A DNA stretch of 64,000 nucleotides, taken from the NCBI RefSeq assembly GCF_003573915.1, contig NZ_AP014608.1:248001-312000 (forward strand), in the 5' to 3' direction. Source of the DNA: Blattabacterium cuenoti STAT (GTDB lineage Bacteria; Bacteroidota; Bacteroidia; Flavobacteriales; Blattabacteriaceae). Below are positions 54,408 through 63,533 of this stretch, piece by piece. The first letter of the stretch is position 1. The number at the start of each line of letters is the position of its first letter. The position numbers were made by a program, and so were the translations under genes. The notes below the pieces were generated by a model. The model saw only the letters and a list, made by a program, of their open reading frames with translations. It was not told where the DNA came from and searched no databases.

Positions 54408-55943
54408 TTATTTTTTTCCTTTTTTTTCTGGACGCATTTGTGGAAAAAGTAAAACTTCTTGAATTGATTTTTTTTGAGTTAGTAACATTACTAAACGATC
54501 TATTCCAATTCCAACTCCTGCGGTAGGAGGCATACCGAATTCTAAAGCACGTATGAAATCTACATCAATAGATATTGATTCGTCTTTTATATTTTTTTCG
54601 GACACCTTTATTTGTTCTCGTAAACGATCGAGTTGATCGATGGGGTCATTAAGTTCTGAATAAGCATTAGCAATTTCTTTACCATTGATAATAAGTTCAA
54701 ATCGTTCTGATAAATTTTCTTTATAACGGTGTCTCTTTGTTAAAGGACTCATTTCTACAGGATGATCAATAATAAAAGTAGGATTTATATAATTTTTTTC
54801 GCATTTTTCTTCAAAAATATTCTCAATAAGCTTAGCTCTACTCATTTTTATATTTTCTTCTATATGCAATTTTTGACAAATTTTTCTTAAATCTTCCTTT
54901 TTCATCTTTTTAAGATCAAAACCGGTATATTTCTTAATAGAATCCAATATAGGGATACGAGGAAAAGGAGTTTTAAAACTAATATGATAATTTTCTTCTT
55001 TTTGAAATTTATTAAAGATACATTTAACCAATTTTTCTGTAAAATTCATCATCCAATAATAATCTTTATAAGCGACATAAAGTTCTAATACAGTAAATTC
55101 TGGATTATGAATACGATCCATTCCCTCATTTCTGAAATTTCTAGAAAATTCATATACACCATGAAATCCACCAACAATCAATCTTTTCAAATAAAGTTCA
55201 TTAGATATCCGTAAATACAATGGAATTCCAAGTGTATTATGATATGTTTCAAAAGGACGAGCTATAGCTCCTCCAGGAATGGGTTGTAAAACAGGAGTAT
55301 CTACTTCTATATATCCTTTTTTATCCAAAAAAGATCTTATTTTTTGTATGATACGAGTTCGTTTTAAAAAAAATTCTTTTACATGATCATTAACAATGAG
55401 ATCTACATAACGCATACGATAACGTTGTTCTGTATTGGAAAAAGCGTCATATATTTTTTTATTTTTTTTATCCATTTTTACTTGTGGTAAAGGACGAATA
55501 GATTTGGATAATAGAGTAATATGATGAACATGTATAGTCATTTCATTCATTTTTGTCTTAAATAAAAATCCTTTTATTCCAATAATGTCTCCTATATCTA
55601 TAAGTTTTTTTAAAAATATATTGTAAGTATCCTCTTTTTTCATATTCAAAGATGAAAACAAATGATCTTGAGTAAAGTATATTTGCATTCTCCCCGTATG
55701 ATCTTTAATTTCTCCAAAAGAAGCTTTTCCTAAAACTCGTAAACGCATTAACCGTCCAGCTATGCTTATAGTTTCTTTTTCCGTAAAATTTTTTTGTATA
55801 TTACAAATAGTATTCGTTACAACATATTCTTCAGATGGATAAGGATTGATTCCCAATAATTTTAGTTGATCCAATTTTTTTCTTCGTTGAATTTGTTGTT
55901 CTGATAAATCGCTTACAGACTGATTTTTGTGGATGTTCTCCAT
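54408..55943 (-). CDS. lysS: Lysyl-tRNA synthetase (class II)
   Basis: Charges tRNA-Lys. An N-terminal anticodon-binding OB-fold (about 55-165, with AGRLMRLRVLGKASFGE) precedes the class II core. Motif 2 is FSRNFRNEGMDRIHNPEFT, and motif 3 is GVGIGIDRLVML near the C-terminus. It is 511 residues long. A run of Lys near KMDKKNKK and the C-terminal PEKKGKK reflects the AT-rich composition. Divergent from lipB. Confidence 0.96.
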   Translation of the reverse strand: MENIHKNQSVSDLSEQQIQRRKKLDQLKLLGINPYPSEEYVVTNTICNIQKNFTEKETISIAGRLMRLRVLGKASFGEIKDHTGRMQIYFTQDHLFSSLNMKKEDTYNIFLKKLIDIGDIIGIKGFLFKTKMNEMTIHVHHITLLSKSIRPLPQVKMDKKNKKIYDAFSNTEQRYRMRYVDLIVNDHVKEFFLKRTRIIQKIRSFLDKKGYIEVDTPVLQPIPGGAIARPFETYHNTLGIPLYLRISNELYLKRLIVGGFHGVYEFSRNFRNEGMDRIHNPEFTVLELYVAYKDYYWMMNFTEKLVKCIFNKFQKEENYHISFKTPFPRIPILDSIKKYTGFDLKKMKKEDLRKICQKLHIEENIKMSRAKLIENIFEEKCEKNYINPTFIIDHPVEMSPLTKRHRYKENLSERFELIINGKEIANAYSELNDPIDQLDRLREQIKVSEKNIKDESISIDVDFIRALEFGMPPTAGVGIGIDRLVMLLTQKKSIQEVLLFPQMRPEKKGKK

Positions 55944-56021
55944 ACGAAACGAACGAATTGAATAAAACGAAAGGATAAAGGTACATTTGTTTTTTTTTAT
56001 TATGGAAATTTTTCAAAAACT

Positions 56022-56732
56022 ATGAAAAAAAAAATACTTTTTTTCGAAGATTTAGGAAAAAAAGAATATCAAGAAACTTGGAAATATCAGAAAAGATTAT
56101 TTGATGAAATTATACGAAAAAAAATAAATGGTATTTCTGATGAAAAAGCAGGATATTTTCTGTTAGTAGAACATCCTCATGTATATACTATAGGAAAGAA
56201 TGGAAAAAAAGATAAACATTTATTAGTTTCATTAGATTTTTTAAAAAAAATAGATATTTCTTTTTATCAAACAGATAGAGGAGGACAGATTACTTACCAT
56301 GGCCCTGGACAGTTGATAGGATATCCCATTTTAAATATGGATTATTTTTTTACGGATATTCATAGATATCTTCGTCTTTTAGAAGAAGTAATTATCCATT
56401 TTTTATGGAAAAATTATAAAATTAAGGGAGAACGGAAAAAAGGAAAAACAGGTATTTGGTTTAATGTAAAAAACGGAAAATCCAGAAAAATATGTGCAAT
56501 AGGTATTAGAATGAGTCGTTGGGTAACGATGCATGGATTTGCTTTAAATGTAAATACAGATTTACAGTATTTTAATCATATTATTCCTTGTGGAATTTAT
56601 AATCAAGAAGTGACTTCTTTAAAAAAAGAATTGAAAAAAAATGATATTTCTTTTCAAGAGGTAAAACATATGGTAAAAAAATCTTTTCAAGAAATTTTTG
56701 ATGTAGAATTTGTAAACATGCCAAAATTTTAA
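56022..56732 (+). CDS. lipB: Octanoyl-ACP:protein octanoyltransferase
   Basis: First step of lipoate attachment, moving octanoyl from ACP to the lipoyl domains of 2-oxoacid dehydrogenases. DRGGQITYHGPGQLIGYPI, KTGIWF, the catalytic Lys region RKICAIGIRMSRWVTMHG and the catalytic Cys in HIIPCGI are present. It is 236 residues long. Its stop codon directly abuts the mtaB stop with no gap (TAA then TTA). lipA is not in the window. Confidence 0.95.
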   Translation: MKKKILFFEDLGKKEYQETWKYQKRLFDEIIRKKINGISDEKAGYFLLVEHPHVYTIGKNGKKDKHLLVSLDFLKKIDISFYQTDRGGQITYHGPGQLIGYPILNMDYFFTDIHRYLRLLEEVIIHFLWKNYKIKGERKKGKTGIWFNVKNGKSRKICAIGIRMSRWVTMHGFALNVNTDLQYFNHIIPCGIYNQEVTSLKKELKKNDISFQEVKHMVKKSFQEIFDVEFVNMPKF

Positions 56733-58061
56733 TTAATTATTTATTGGTTCTGCAATCATGATTCCATCCTTATCATCTACTTTTGTAATTAATACATCTT
56801 GTAATGTATTTTCATAAAAGATAGAAGATGAATTTAATGGTATCTTAGTTCGAATATAATTTTCTGTATATCCATATAAATATTTTTTATGGTTTCCCGA
56901 ATTTTTTTCGAATAAAACGGTTTTTTTAGTATTAATTTGCTTTTGACAAAAAAAACGATATTTTTTATTTGAAAGCCCTCTCAAAATTTGATTACGTTTC
57001 CATTGGATTTTTTTAGATATATTTTCCTGTATCATCATACTGGATTTTGTATTGGGTCTAGTAGAATAGGAAAATATATGTAAAGATGAAATTTCTAATT
57101 TTTTCAAAAAATGATAAGTTTCCAAAAAATGTTTGTGTTTTTCCCCAGGAAAACCAACAATAATATCTGAACCTATATAAGCATATGGCATTAAAGATCG
57201 AATTTTTTTTACTTTTTCTTGATAAAGTTCTCGTCTGTAACGTCTATGCATTTTCATTAAAATCTTATTACTTCCAGATTGTAAAGGGATATGAAAATGA
57301 GGAACAAAATGTTTGCTTTTAGATAAAAAATCGATACATTCATTTTGAAGCAAATTAGGCTCTATAGAGGATAAACGAATTCTTACTTTTTCTTGTATTT
57401 GATCTATAGCTTCTATTAAATCAAAAAATCGTAAATTTTTTCCGTATATATTTTTTTCACCATAGTCTCCTATATTTACTCCTGTCAACACAATCTCTTT
57501 TACCCCTTTGGTAAAAAGAAATCTAATATTTTTCAATATATTTTTTATACTCTCGGAACGAGAAGGCCCTCTTGACATAGGGATGATGCAATAACTGCAC
57601 TTATAATCACATCCATCCTGTATTTTTAAAAAGGAACGGGTTCTATCTCCAACAGAAAACGATGAAAAATAAGTTTTTTTAGAGATAATTTTTGCATAAT
57701 ATTTTTGTTTCAAAAACAATCCTCGATTAAGATAATCTACAATTTTAAATTTTTCTTCATAACCTAAAACAAGGTCTATTCCTGTAATAGAAGATACTTT
57801 TTTAGGATTAAATTGAGCATAACATCCTATTGCTACAATAAAAGCTTTTGAATTTATCTTCATAGTAGAACGTACAATATGCTGAAATTCAATTTCAGCA
57901 TTTTTTGTAACAGAACAACTATTTATCACATAAATATCCGCATAACTTTTGAAAGGAACTTGTTGATAATCTAAAATAGAAAATTTTCTTGCTATGGTAG
58001 AAGTCTCTGCGTAATTAAGTTTACAGCCCATGGTATAAAATGCTACTTTTTTTCTCACCAT
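56733..58061 (-). CDS. mtaB: tRNA t6A37 methylthiotransferase MtaB
   Basis: Radical-SAM enzyme that adds methylthio to threonylcarbamoyl-adenosine-37. The N-terminal UPF0004 domain has Cys13 (MGCKLNYAET), Cys49 (NSCSVT) and Cys80 (GCYAQ) for the auxiliary cluster, and the radical-SAM triad is Cys151, Cys155, Cys158 (CDYKCSYCIIP). A TRAM domain ends the protein. The GCKLNYAE N-terminus separates it from MiaB and RimO. It is 442 residues long. Fe-S supply could come from Mrp (31444). Confidence 0.93.
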   Translation of the reverse strand: MVRKKVAFYTMGCKLNYAETSTIARKFSILDYQQVPFKSYADIYVINSCSVTKNAEIEFQHIVRSTMKINSKAFIVAIGCYAQFNPKKVSSITGIDLVLGYEEKFKIVDYLNRGLFLKQKYYAKIISKKTYFSSFSVGDRTRSFLKIQDGCDYKCSYCIIPMSRGPSRSESIKNILKNIRFLFTKGVKEIVLTGVNIGDYGEKNIYGKNLRFFDLIEAIDQIQEKVRIRLSSIEPNLLQNECIDFLSKSKHFVPHFHIPLQSGSNKILMKMHRRYRRELYQEKVKKIRSLMPYAYIGSDIIVGFPGEKHKHFLETYHFLKKLEISSLHIFSYSTRPNTKSSMMIQENISKKIQWKRNQILRGLSNKKYRFFCQKQINTKKTVLFEKNSGNHKKYLYGYTENYIRTKIPLNSSSIFYENTLQDVLITKVDDKDGIMIAEPINN

Positions 58062-58125
58062 TTCTTTTTATCTATTTTTTATTTGATCAGATACAGATAT
58101 ATTTTTCTATCCTAATCAACCTAAC

Positions 58126-58758
58126 TTAAGATGAAAAATAATCTTCAATTCCACTATGGTTAGCTCTTAACGCTTTTTTCCCTTTTTTCCAATTTGCAGG
58201 ACATACCTCTCCACTTTTTTCGTGATATTGAAGAGAATCTATCATACGAATAGCTTCATGTACATTTCTACCTAAAGGTAGATCATTAATTAAAAGATGT
58301 CTAATGATTCCTTCTTGATCTATTAAAAATAATCCTCTATAAGCAATCAATTCTCCCGTAGCTTTCCATTCTTCATCATTATTATTGAAAATCCAATTTC
58401 CAGACAATACTCCATAATTATGAGATATAGTCTTATTGATATCAGAAACAATAGGATAAGTTACTCCATGGATACCCCCTTTTTCTTTTGGCATCTGCAG
58501 CCAAGTCCAATGAGATTGTTCTGTATCCGTAGATATAGCAATAATTTGTACATTTCTCATTTCAAAATCCTGAATTTTTTCTTGAAATGCATATATCTCT
58601 GTAGGACAAACAAAAGTAAAATCTTTAGGGTAAAAAAAAAGTAGAACATACTTCCTTCCTTTAAATTGTTCCAAAGTAAAATTGGAGACAATATCTTTTC
58701 CATTTAATACCGCATTAGCCGTAAAATTTGGCGCTTTTTTTGATATTAACGTATTCAT
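58126..58758 (-). CDS. Typical 2-Cys peroxiredoxin (AhpC/Prx1-type)
   Basis: Thiol peroxidase that reduces hydrogen peroxide and organic hydroperoxides. The peroxidatic Cys51 is in DFTFVCPTEI, and the resolving Cys186 is in SGEVCPANW. The C-terminal ANHSGIEDYF helix matches the family. It is 210 residues long. No AhpF is adjacent, so the reductant is probably thioredoxin. Likely the main peroxide defence within a host cell. Confidence 0.94.
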   Translation of the reverse strand: MNTLISKKAPNFTANAVLNGKDIVSNFTLEQFKGRKYVLLFFYPKDFTFVCPTEIYAFQEKIQDFEMRNVQIIAISTDTEQSHWTWLQMPKEKGGIHGVTYPIVSDINKTISHNYGVLSGNWIFNNNDEEWKATGELIAYRGLFLIDQEGIIRHLLINDLPLGRNVHEAIRMIDSLQYHEKSGEVCPANWKKGKKALRANHSGIEDYFSS

Positions 58759-58835
58759 TGTTTTTCATGTTTATATGCACGAATTTACCAAAACTTAAAA
58801 AAATAAAAAAATAATTTTTTCTGTAAAAAAAAGAA

Positions 58836-60680
58836 TCACACATATCTATGTAACTTTTTATGAAGTTCATTTTTTATATTTGTTAAATGCATAATTTTTT
58901 TTATGAAAGATTTTTTATCCTTATTTTTTTTTAGATCATTCTTGTAATGCATGATTTCTTTTTGAATCAATTTAGAAATAAATAAGGATTTACATCTCAA
59001 TAAAACATCATTAATGTATTGATTCATCCTCTCTTTTTTGGAAGGAATTTGTATTCCTTTTTTATCCCATTTAGATAATGAATAATAAAATTTTGGTTTT
59101 TTTTTATCCAAAAATTGAGATAAATTTTTTTTTTTGCTTTGTAAGCAAATTTGATAGAAAATATCTTGATTTTTTTTCAAAGAAAAACGGAAATTCCAGT
59201 ATTTAAAAATACGCAATACTTCTTCTAAAATTGTTGTATTGTTTTTTCTTTTTATGATTTGATTTCCATGATTTAAAATTAACTGAATCAATTCTTCTTC
59301 AATAAGAAGAAAAGTATTTTTTTTTAAAAAAAACGTTGATTCTTTCTTAACTTGAACTGTACTAGATTTCTGTACGTATTTTTCGTTGATTTCTTTCAAT
59401 TCAGAAATCAAAATTTTTTTACGAATATTTAGTACTTTGGAAGCTTCTTGTAGGTATAATTCCTTTTGAAGAGCATTGGGAATTTTTGAAATACTATTCA
59501 AAATGTTTTTCACTAAAAATGATTTTTTTATGGGATCATTTTTATGAAATTTTTCATATATTTTTTGCTTAAAAGAAATAAAGTTGTAACTATTTTTTGC
59601 TACAAAATCTCTAAATTGAGAAAAAGAATATTTTTTGGATATCAAATCTGGATCTTCTCCATTAGAAATAAATAATATACGTAAATTTATTCCTTGTTCT
59701 AGCATCATATTAATTCCTCTTAAAGAGGCTTTAATCCCAGAACGATCTCCATCATAAAAAAGAACAATATTTTTTGTAAATTTTTTGATCAATAGTATTT
59801 GAGATACGGTAAGTGAAATACCAGAAGAAGAAACGACATTCTTAATTCCATACTGATGTAAAGAAATAACATCTGTATATCCTTCTACTAAATAACAAAA
59901 ATTTTCTTTTAGAATATTTTTTTTAGCTTGAAACAAGCCATACAAAATTTTACTTTTTTGAAAGATATTGCTTTCTGATGAATTGACATATTTATATTTA
60001 GTGGAAGATATAGTATCAATATTCCTACCTCCAAAACCTATAACTTTTCCTGATAAATTATGTATTGGAAACATTACACGTTGACGAAAACAATCAAAAA
60101 AATAATTGGATTTTTTAAAAACCGTTATTCCTGATTTTTTTATATCCCGTATTTTAAATCCTTGTTTTAATACGCTTATCGTAAGTAATTTCCAAGAAAT
60201 CGGTGCATAACCCAATTCGAATTTTTGAATAATTTTTATATTAAACCCCCTTTTATGAATAAAATAATTCAATCCATTTTTTTGTCCTTCTTTTGTATAA
60301 TGTAATTGATAAATAAAAAAACGTTTTGCATAATCTTGTATTAAGTATAATTTTTCATATTCTTTTTCTTTTTCTTGATTATTATTATTTATATCATCAA
60401 TTTTGATATCATATTTCTTAGCAAGAAAACGTAATGATTCCTCATAAGTAAAACGTTCATGTTCCATAAGAAAAGTTATAAGATTACCTCCTTTTCCAGA
60501 GCTAAAATCTTTCCATATTTTTTTTGTAGAAGAAACTATAAAAGAAGGTATTTTTTCATTAGAAAAAGGACTTAATCCTCTATAATTAACCCCGCTTTTT
60601 TTTAATTCTACAAAATTTCCAATCACATCTTCTATACAAGAAACAGAAAGTATTTTTTTTATAGTTTCTTTAGAGATCAT
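58836..60680 (-). CDS. dnaG: DNA primase, zinc ligands lost
   Basis: Makes RNA primers for replication. The N-terminal domain keeps the shape of the zinc ribbon but not its ligands: the usual CPFH...CFGCG reads SPFS (37-40) and DFSSG (58-62), so Ser, Ser, Asp and Ser replace Cys, His, Cys, Cys. The TOPRIM catalytic core is intact: LVEGYTDVISLHQYG and LFYDGDRSG. The helicase-binding C-terminus is present. It is 614 residues long. An A11 run (59125-59135) lies in frame. I recall flavobacterial DnaG with similar substitutions, so this may be ancestral. Cotranscribed with rpe (8 bases). Confidence 0.93.
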   Translation of the reverse strand: MISKETIKKILSVSCIEDVIGNFVELKKSGVNYRGLSPFSNEKIPSFIVSSTKKIWKDFSSGKGGNLITFLMEHERFTYEESLRFLAKKYDIKIDDINNNNQEKEKEYEKLYLIQDYAKRFFIYQLHYTKEGQKNGLNYFIHKRGFNIKIIQKFELGYAPISWKLLTISVLKQGFKIRDIKKSGITVFKKSNYFFDCFRQRVMFPIHNLSGKVIGFGGRNIDTISSTKYKYVNSSESNIFQKSKILYGLFQAKKNILKENFCYLVEGYTDVISLHQYGIKNVVSSSGISLTVSQILLIKKFTKNIVLFYDGDRSGIKASLRGINMMLEQGINLRILFISNGEDPDLISKKYSFSQFRDFVAKNSYNFISFKQKIYEKFHKNDPIKKSFLVKNILNSISKIPNALQKELYLQEASKVLNIRKKILISELKEINEKYVQKSSTVQVKKESTFFLKKNTFLLIEEELIQLILNHGNQIIKRKNNTTILEEVLRIFKYWNFRFSLKKNQDIFYQICLQSKKKNLSQFLDKKKPKFYYSLSKWDKKGIQIPSKKERMNQYINDVLLRCKSLFISKLIQKEIMHYKNDLKKNKDKKSFIKKIMHLTNIKNELHKKLHRYV

Positions 60681-60688
60681 AATAATAT

Positions 60689-61342
60689 TTAATATCCTAA
60701 TTTCATTCTATGAATAATTTCTTTTGGATTAGAATCCGAAAAAATAGTAGTTCCTACCACTAATATATCTGCTCCATTTTGAAATAATAAAGAAGAATTT
60801 TCTAAATTTATTCCTCCATCTACTTCTATAAGAGCGGAAGAATCTGTTTTTAAGATTAAATTCTTAATATCTTCTAATTTTTGATATGTTTTTTGAATGA
60901 ATTTTTGTCCGCTATAACCAGGGTTTACACTCATCAATAAAACAAAATCTATATCATTGATAATATCTTGTAAAAGAAAAACTGGAGTATGTGGATTCAC
61001 AGCTACACCTACTTTCATTCCATTTTTTTTAATAGAAAAAATTGTTTTGTTTAAATGAATGCAAGCTTCATAATGAATATGTAAATGATCAGCTCCACAA
61101 GCTTTTAACTGTTCTATATATTGTTCCGGTTGCAATATCATTAAATGTACATCCATAGGTTTATGTGCATATTTTTTTACATATTTGGTAAATAAAAACC
61201 CAAAAGAAATATTGGAAACAAAAGAAGAATCCATTATATCTATATGAAACCAGTCTGCCTCACTTTTATTCAACATTTCTATATCACGATATAAAAAAGC
61301 TAAATTGGATGAAAGTAAGGATGGAGCTATAATTTTTCTCAT
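60689..61342 (-). CDS. rpe: Ribulose-phosphate 3-epimerase
   Basis: Interconverts ribulose-5- and xylulose-5-phosphate in the pentose phosphate pathway, the substrate side of transketolase. SLLSSNLAFL, the metal site HIDIMDSSFVSNISFG, VHLMI, MSVNPGYSGQKF and VDGGI are all visible on the TIM barrel. It is 217 residues long. The usual DGxFVPN segment reads DSSFVSN, a small change near the metal site. Located between dnaG and fabI. Confidence 0.94.
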   Translation of the reverse strand: MRKIIAPSLLSSNLAFLYRDIEMLNKSEADWFHIDIMDSSFVSNISFGFLFTKYVKKYAHKPMDVHLMILQPEQYIEQLKACGADHLHIHYEACIHLNKTIFSIKKNGMKVGVAVNPHTPVFLLQDIINDIDFVLLMSVNPGYSGQKFIQKTYQKLEDIKNLILKTDSSALIEVDGGINLENSSLLFQNGADILVVGTTIFSDSNPKEIIHRMKLGY

Positions 61343-61423
61343 ATTTTTATTAAAATTATTAAAAGTAAACTAAGATTAGTTAGTTATTAAAATTTTTATA
61401 ATAAGTCTATTTGGATCTTGATT

Positions 61424-62224
61424 TTATGAAATCATAGTTTCACTAATTCCAGTATGAGAAAAACCTCCATCATGATATAAATTCTGCATGGTTACTTTTC
61501 TTGTTAAATCTGAAAAAAGTGTAATTATATAATTAGCGCAATCTTGTGCGGAAGCATTTCCTAACGGAGATATTTTGTCAGATAATGTTAAAAGTTGATC
61601 AAATCCTTTAATTGCTTTTGCTGCTCGTGTGATACTAGGAGACTGTGATACAGTATTGACCCTTACTTTTTCTTTGATTCCCCAATGATAACCAAAATTA
61701 CGTGTTATACTTTCTAAATAAGATTTATAATCTGACATATCACCATAATGTGGAAAAATTCGTTGAGAAGCAATATATGTTATAGCCACAATAGAACCCC
61801 ATTTATTCATCGCTTTTTTATTCCAAGCTGTTTGCATAATCTTATGAAAAGATACAGCAGATATTTCCCATCCTTTTCTCAGAAATTCATAATTTAAAGA
61901 AGGGTAAGTTAAACCTTTCCGTATATTTATGGACATAGCTATGGAATGTAATAAAAAATCTATTTTTCCTCCAAAATGATCTAATGTTTTTTCAAATAAA
62001 ATATTTAGATCTTGTATGGAAGTGGCATCTGCTGGAATTAGAATAGATTTCGTTTTATGAGATAATTCATAAATTTTGCCTATTCTTAAAGAGATAGGAG
62101 TGTTGGTTAATACAAAAGACGCTTTTTCTTCATAAGCACGTTCTGCTACTTTCCAAGCAATAGAATTTTCATCTAAAGCTCCAAATATAATTCCTTTTTT
62201 TCCTTTTAGTAGATTGTAAGACAT
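61424..62224 (-). CDS. fabI: Enoyl-[acyl-carrier-protein] reductase (NADH)
   Basis: Last reduction of each fatty-acid elongation cycle. An SDR fold with the FabI-type cofactor start GKKGIIFGALDENSIAW, and active-site Tyr residues in TYIASQ and PHYGDM with the Lys seven residues on (DYK). SPSITRAAKAIKGF matches the substrate loop. It is 266 residues long. It is the triclosan-sensitive class by sequence. 16 bases downstream of metK. Confidence 0.94.
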   Translation of the reverse strand: MSYNLLKGKKGIIFGALDENSIAWKVAERAYEEKASFVLTNTPISLRIGKIYELSHKTKSILIPADATSIQDLNILFEKTLDHFGGKIDFLLHSIAMSINIRKGLTYPSLNYEFLRKGWEISAVSFHKIMQTAWNKKAMNKWGSIVAITYIASQRIFPHYGDMSDYKSYLESITRNFGYHWGIKEKVRVNTVSQSPSITRAAKAIKGFDQLLTLSDKISPLGNASAQDCANYIITLFSDLTRKVTMQNLYHDGGFSHTGISETMIS

Positions 62225-62239
62225 AGTTAAAATTTTTAA

Positions 62240-63502
62240 CTAAAAATACCTATTTTTTGAAATATGAAATATATCCTTTATAATGGATAAATAATCCAAT
62301 TTTTCCCATGTGAAGAGTTCTACTTTTTGTTTTTTTTGTTTTCCTTCTATATCCAAGAAATACTTATCTACTTTTTTTGGCGTCCTTCCCATATGTCCAT
62401 ATACGGATGTTTCTTCATACATTGGCTGGCGTAATTTTAATCTTTTTTCTATAGCATAAGGACGTAAATCAAAAATTTTTTTTACATTCAACGCTATGTT
62501 TTCATTATCTATTTTTGATTTACCATAAGTATTAACGAAAATTCCTATAGGAGCTGAAATTCCTGCCGCATAAGCTATTTGTATTAACAATTCATCTGAA
62601 ATTCCTGATGCTACTAAGTTTTTTGCTATATGTCTAGCAGCATAAGCTCCAGCTCTATCCATTTTAGATGGGTCTTTTCCAGAAAAAGCCCCTCCTCCAT
62701 GAGATCCTCTTCCTCCATAAGTATCTACTATAATCTTTCTTCCAGTAACCCCAGTATCCCCATGAGGTCCTCCTGTAACAAATTTTCCTGTTGAATTAAT
62801 ATAATATTTTGTTTTATCCGTAAATAATTTTTTACCATTTTTTATATTATTCATTACTCTTGGTATAAGAATATTCTTGATATCATCAACTATACGTTTA
62901 TGCATTCTTTCTTTCGTATCAAATTCATCATGTTGAGTTGAAATAACAATAGTATGAATATGTACTGGGATATTATCGTTAGAATATTTTAAAGTTACTT
63001 GAGATTTTGCATCTGGACGTAAATAGGTCATTTTTTCTCCTTCATTTCTAAGAAATGAAAGTTCCCTTAATATATGATGTGAAATTTCTAATGATAGTGG
63101 CATATAATTTTCTGTTTCTTTTACAGCATAACCAAAAACAAAACATTGATCTCCAGATCCTTGTTCTTCTTTTTTTGATTTTTGAATTCCTTCCAATAGA
63201 TCCAAAGATTGTTCTTGAATAGAAGAAAGAACTCCACAAGAATCTGCATTGAATCTATATTCATTTTTATTATATCCTATTTTTCTGAGAATAGCGCGAG
63301 CTATTTTTTGAACATTAACCCAAGTCTTAGAATTAACTTCTCCAGCTAATATGATTTGTCCCGTGGTGACTAAAGTTTCTATAGCGACTTTTGCATCTGG
63401 ATCAAATGCTAAAAAATGATCTAATATAGAATCAGATATTTGATCTGAAATCTTATCAGGATGACCTTCTGAAACAGATTCGCTGGTAAATAAATAAGCC
63501 AT
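62240..63502 (-). CDS. metK: S-adenosylmethionine synthetase
   Basis: Makes SAM from ATP and methionine, supplying RsmH, RsmG, TrmD, RlmB and the radical-SAM enzymes here. SEGHPDKISDQISD (11-24), the DTYGGRGSHGGGAFSGKDPSKMDRAGAY region in the middle, and the metal and ATP sites are intact. The first signature GAGDQG reads GSGDQC (115-120), with Cys for Gly. It is 420 residues long. Confidence 0.95.
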   Translation of the reverse strand: MAYLFTSESVSEGHPDKISDQISDSILDHFLAFDPDAKVAIETLVTTGQIILAGEVNSKTWVNVQKIARAILRKIGYNKNEYRFNADSCGVLSSIQEQSLDLLEGIQKSKKEEQGSGDQCFVFGYAVKETENYMPLSLEISHHILRELSFLRNEGEKMTYLRPDAKSQVTLKYSNDNIPVHIHTIVISTQHDEFDTKERMHKRIVDDIKNILIPRVMNNIKNGKKLFTDKTKYYINSTGKFVTGGPHGDTGVTGRKIIVDTYGGRGSHGGGAFSGKDPSKMDRAGAYAARHIAKNLVASGISDELLIQIAYAAGISAPIGIFVNTYGKSKIDNENIALNVKKIFDLRPYAIEKRLKLRQPMYEETSVYGHMGRTPKKVDKYFLDIEGKQKKQKVELFTWEKLDYLSIIKDIFHISKNRYF

Positions 63503-63533
63503 TTTTAGGAAGGACTAATAAGTATATTTATTA

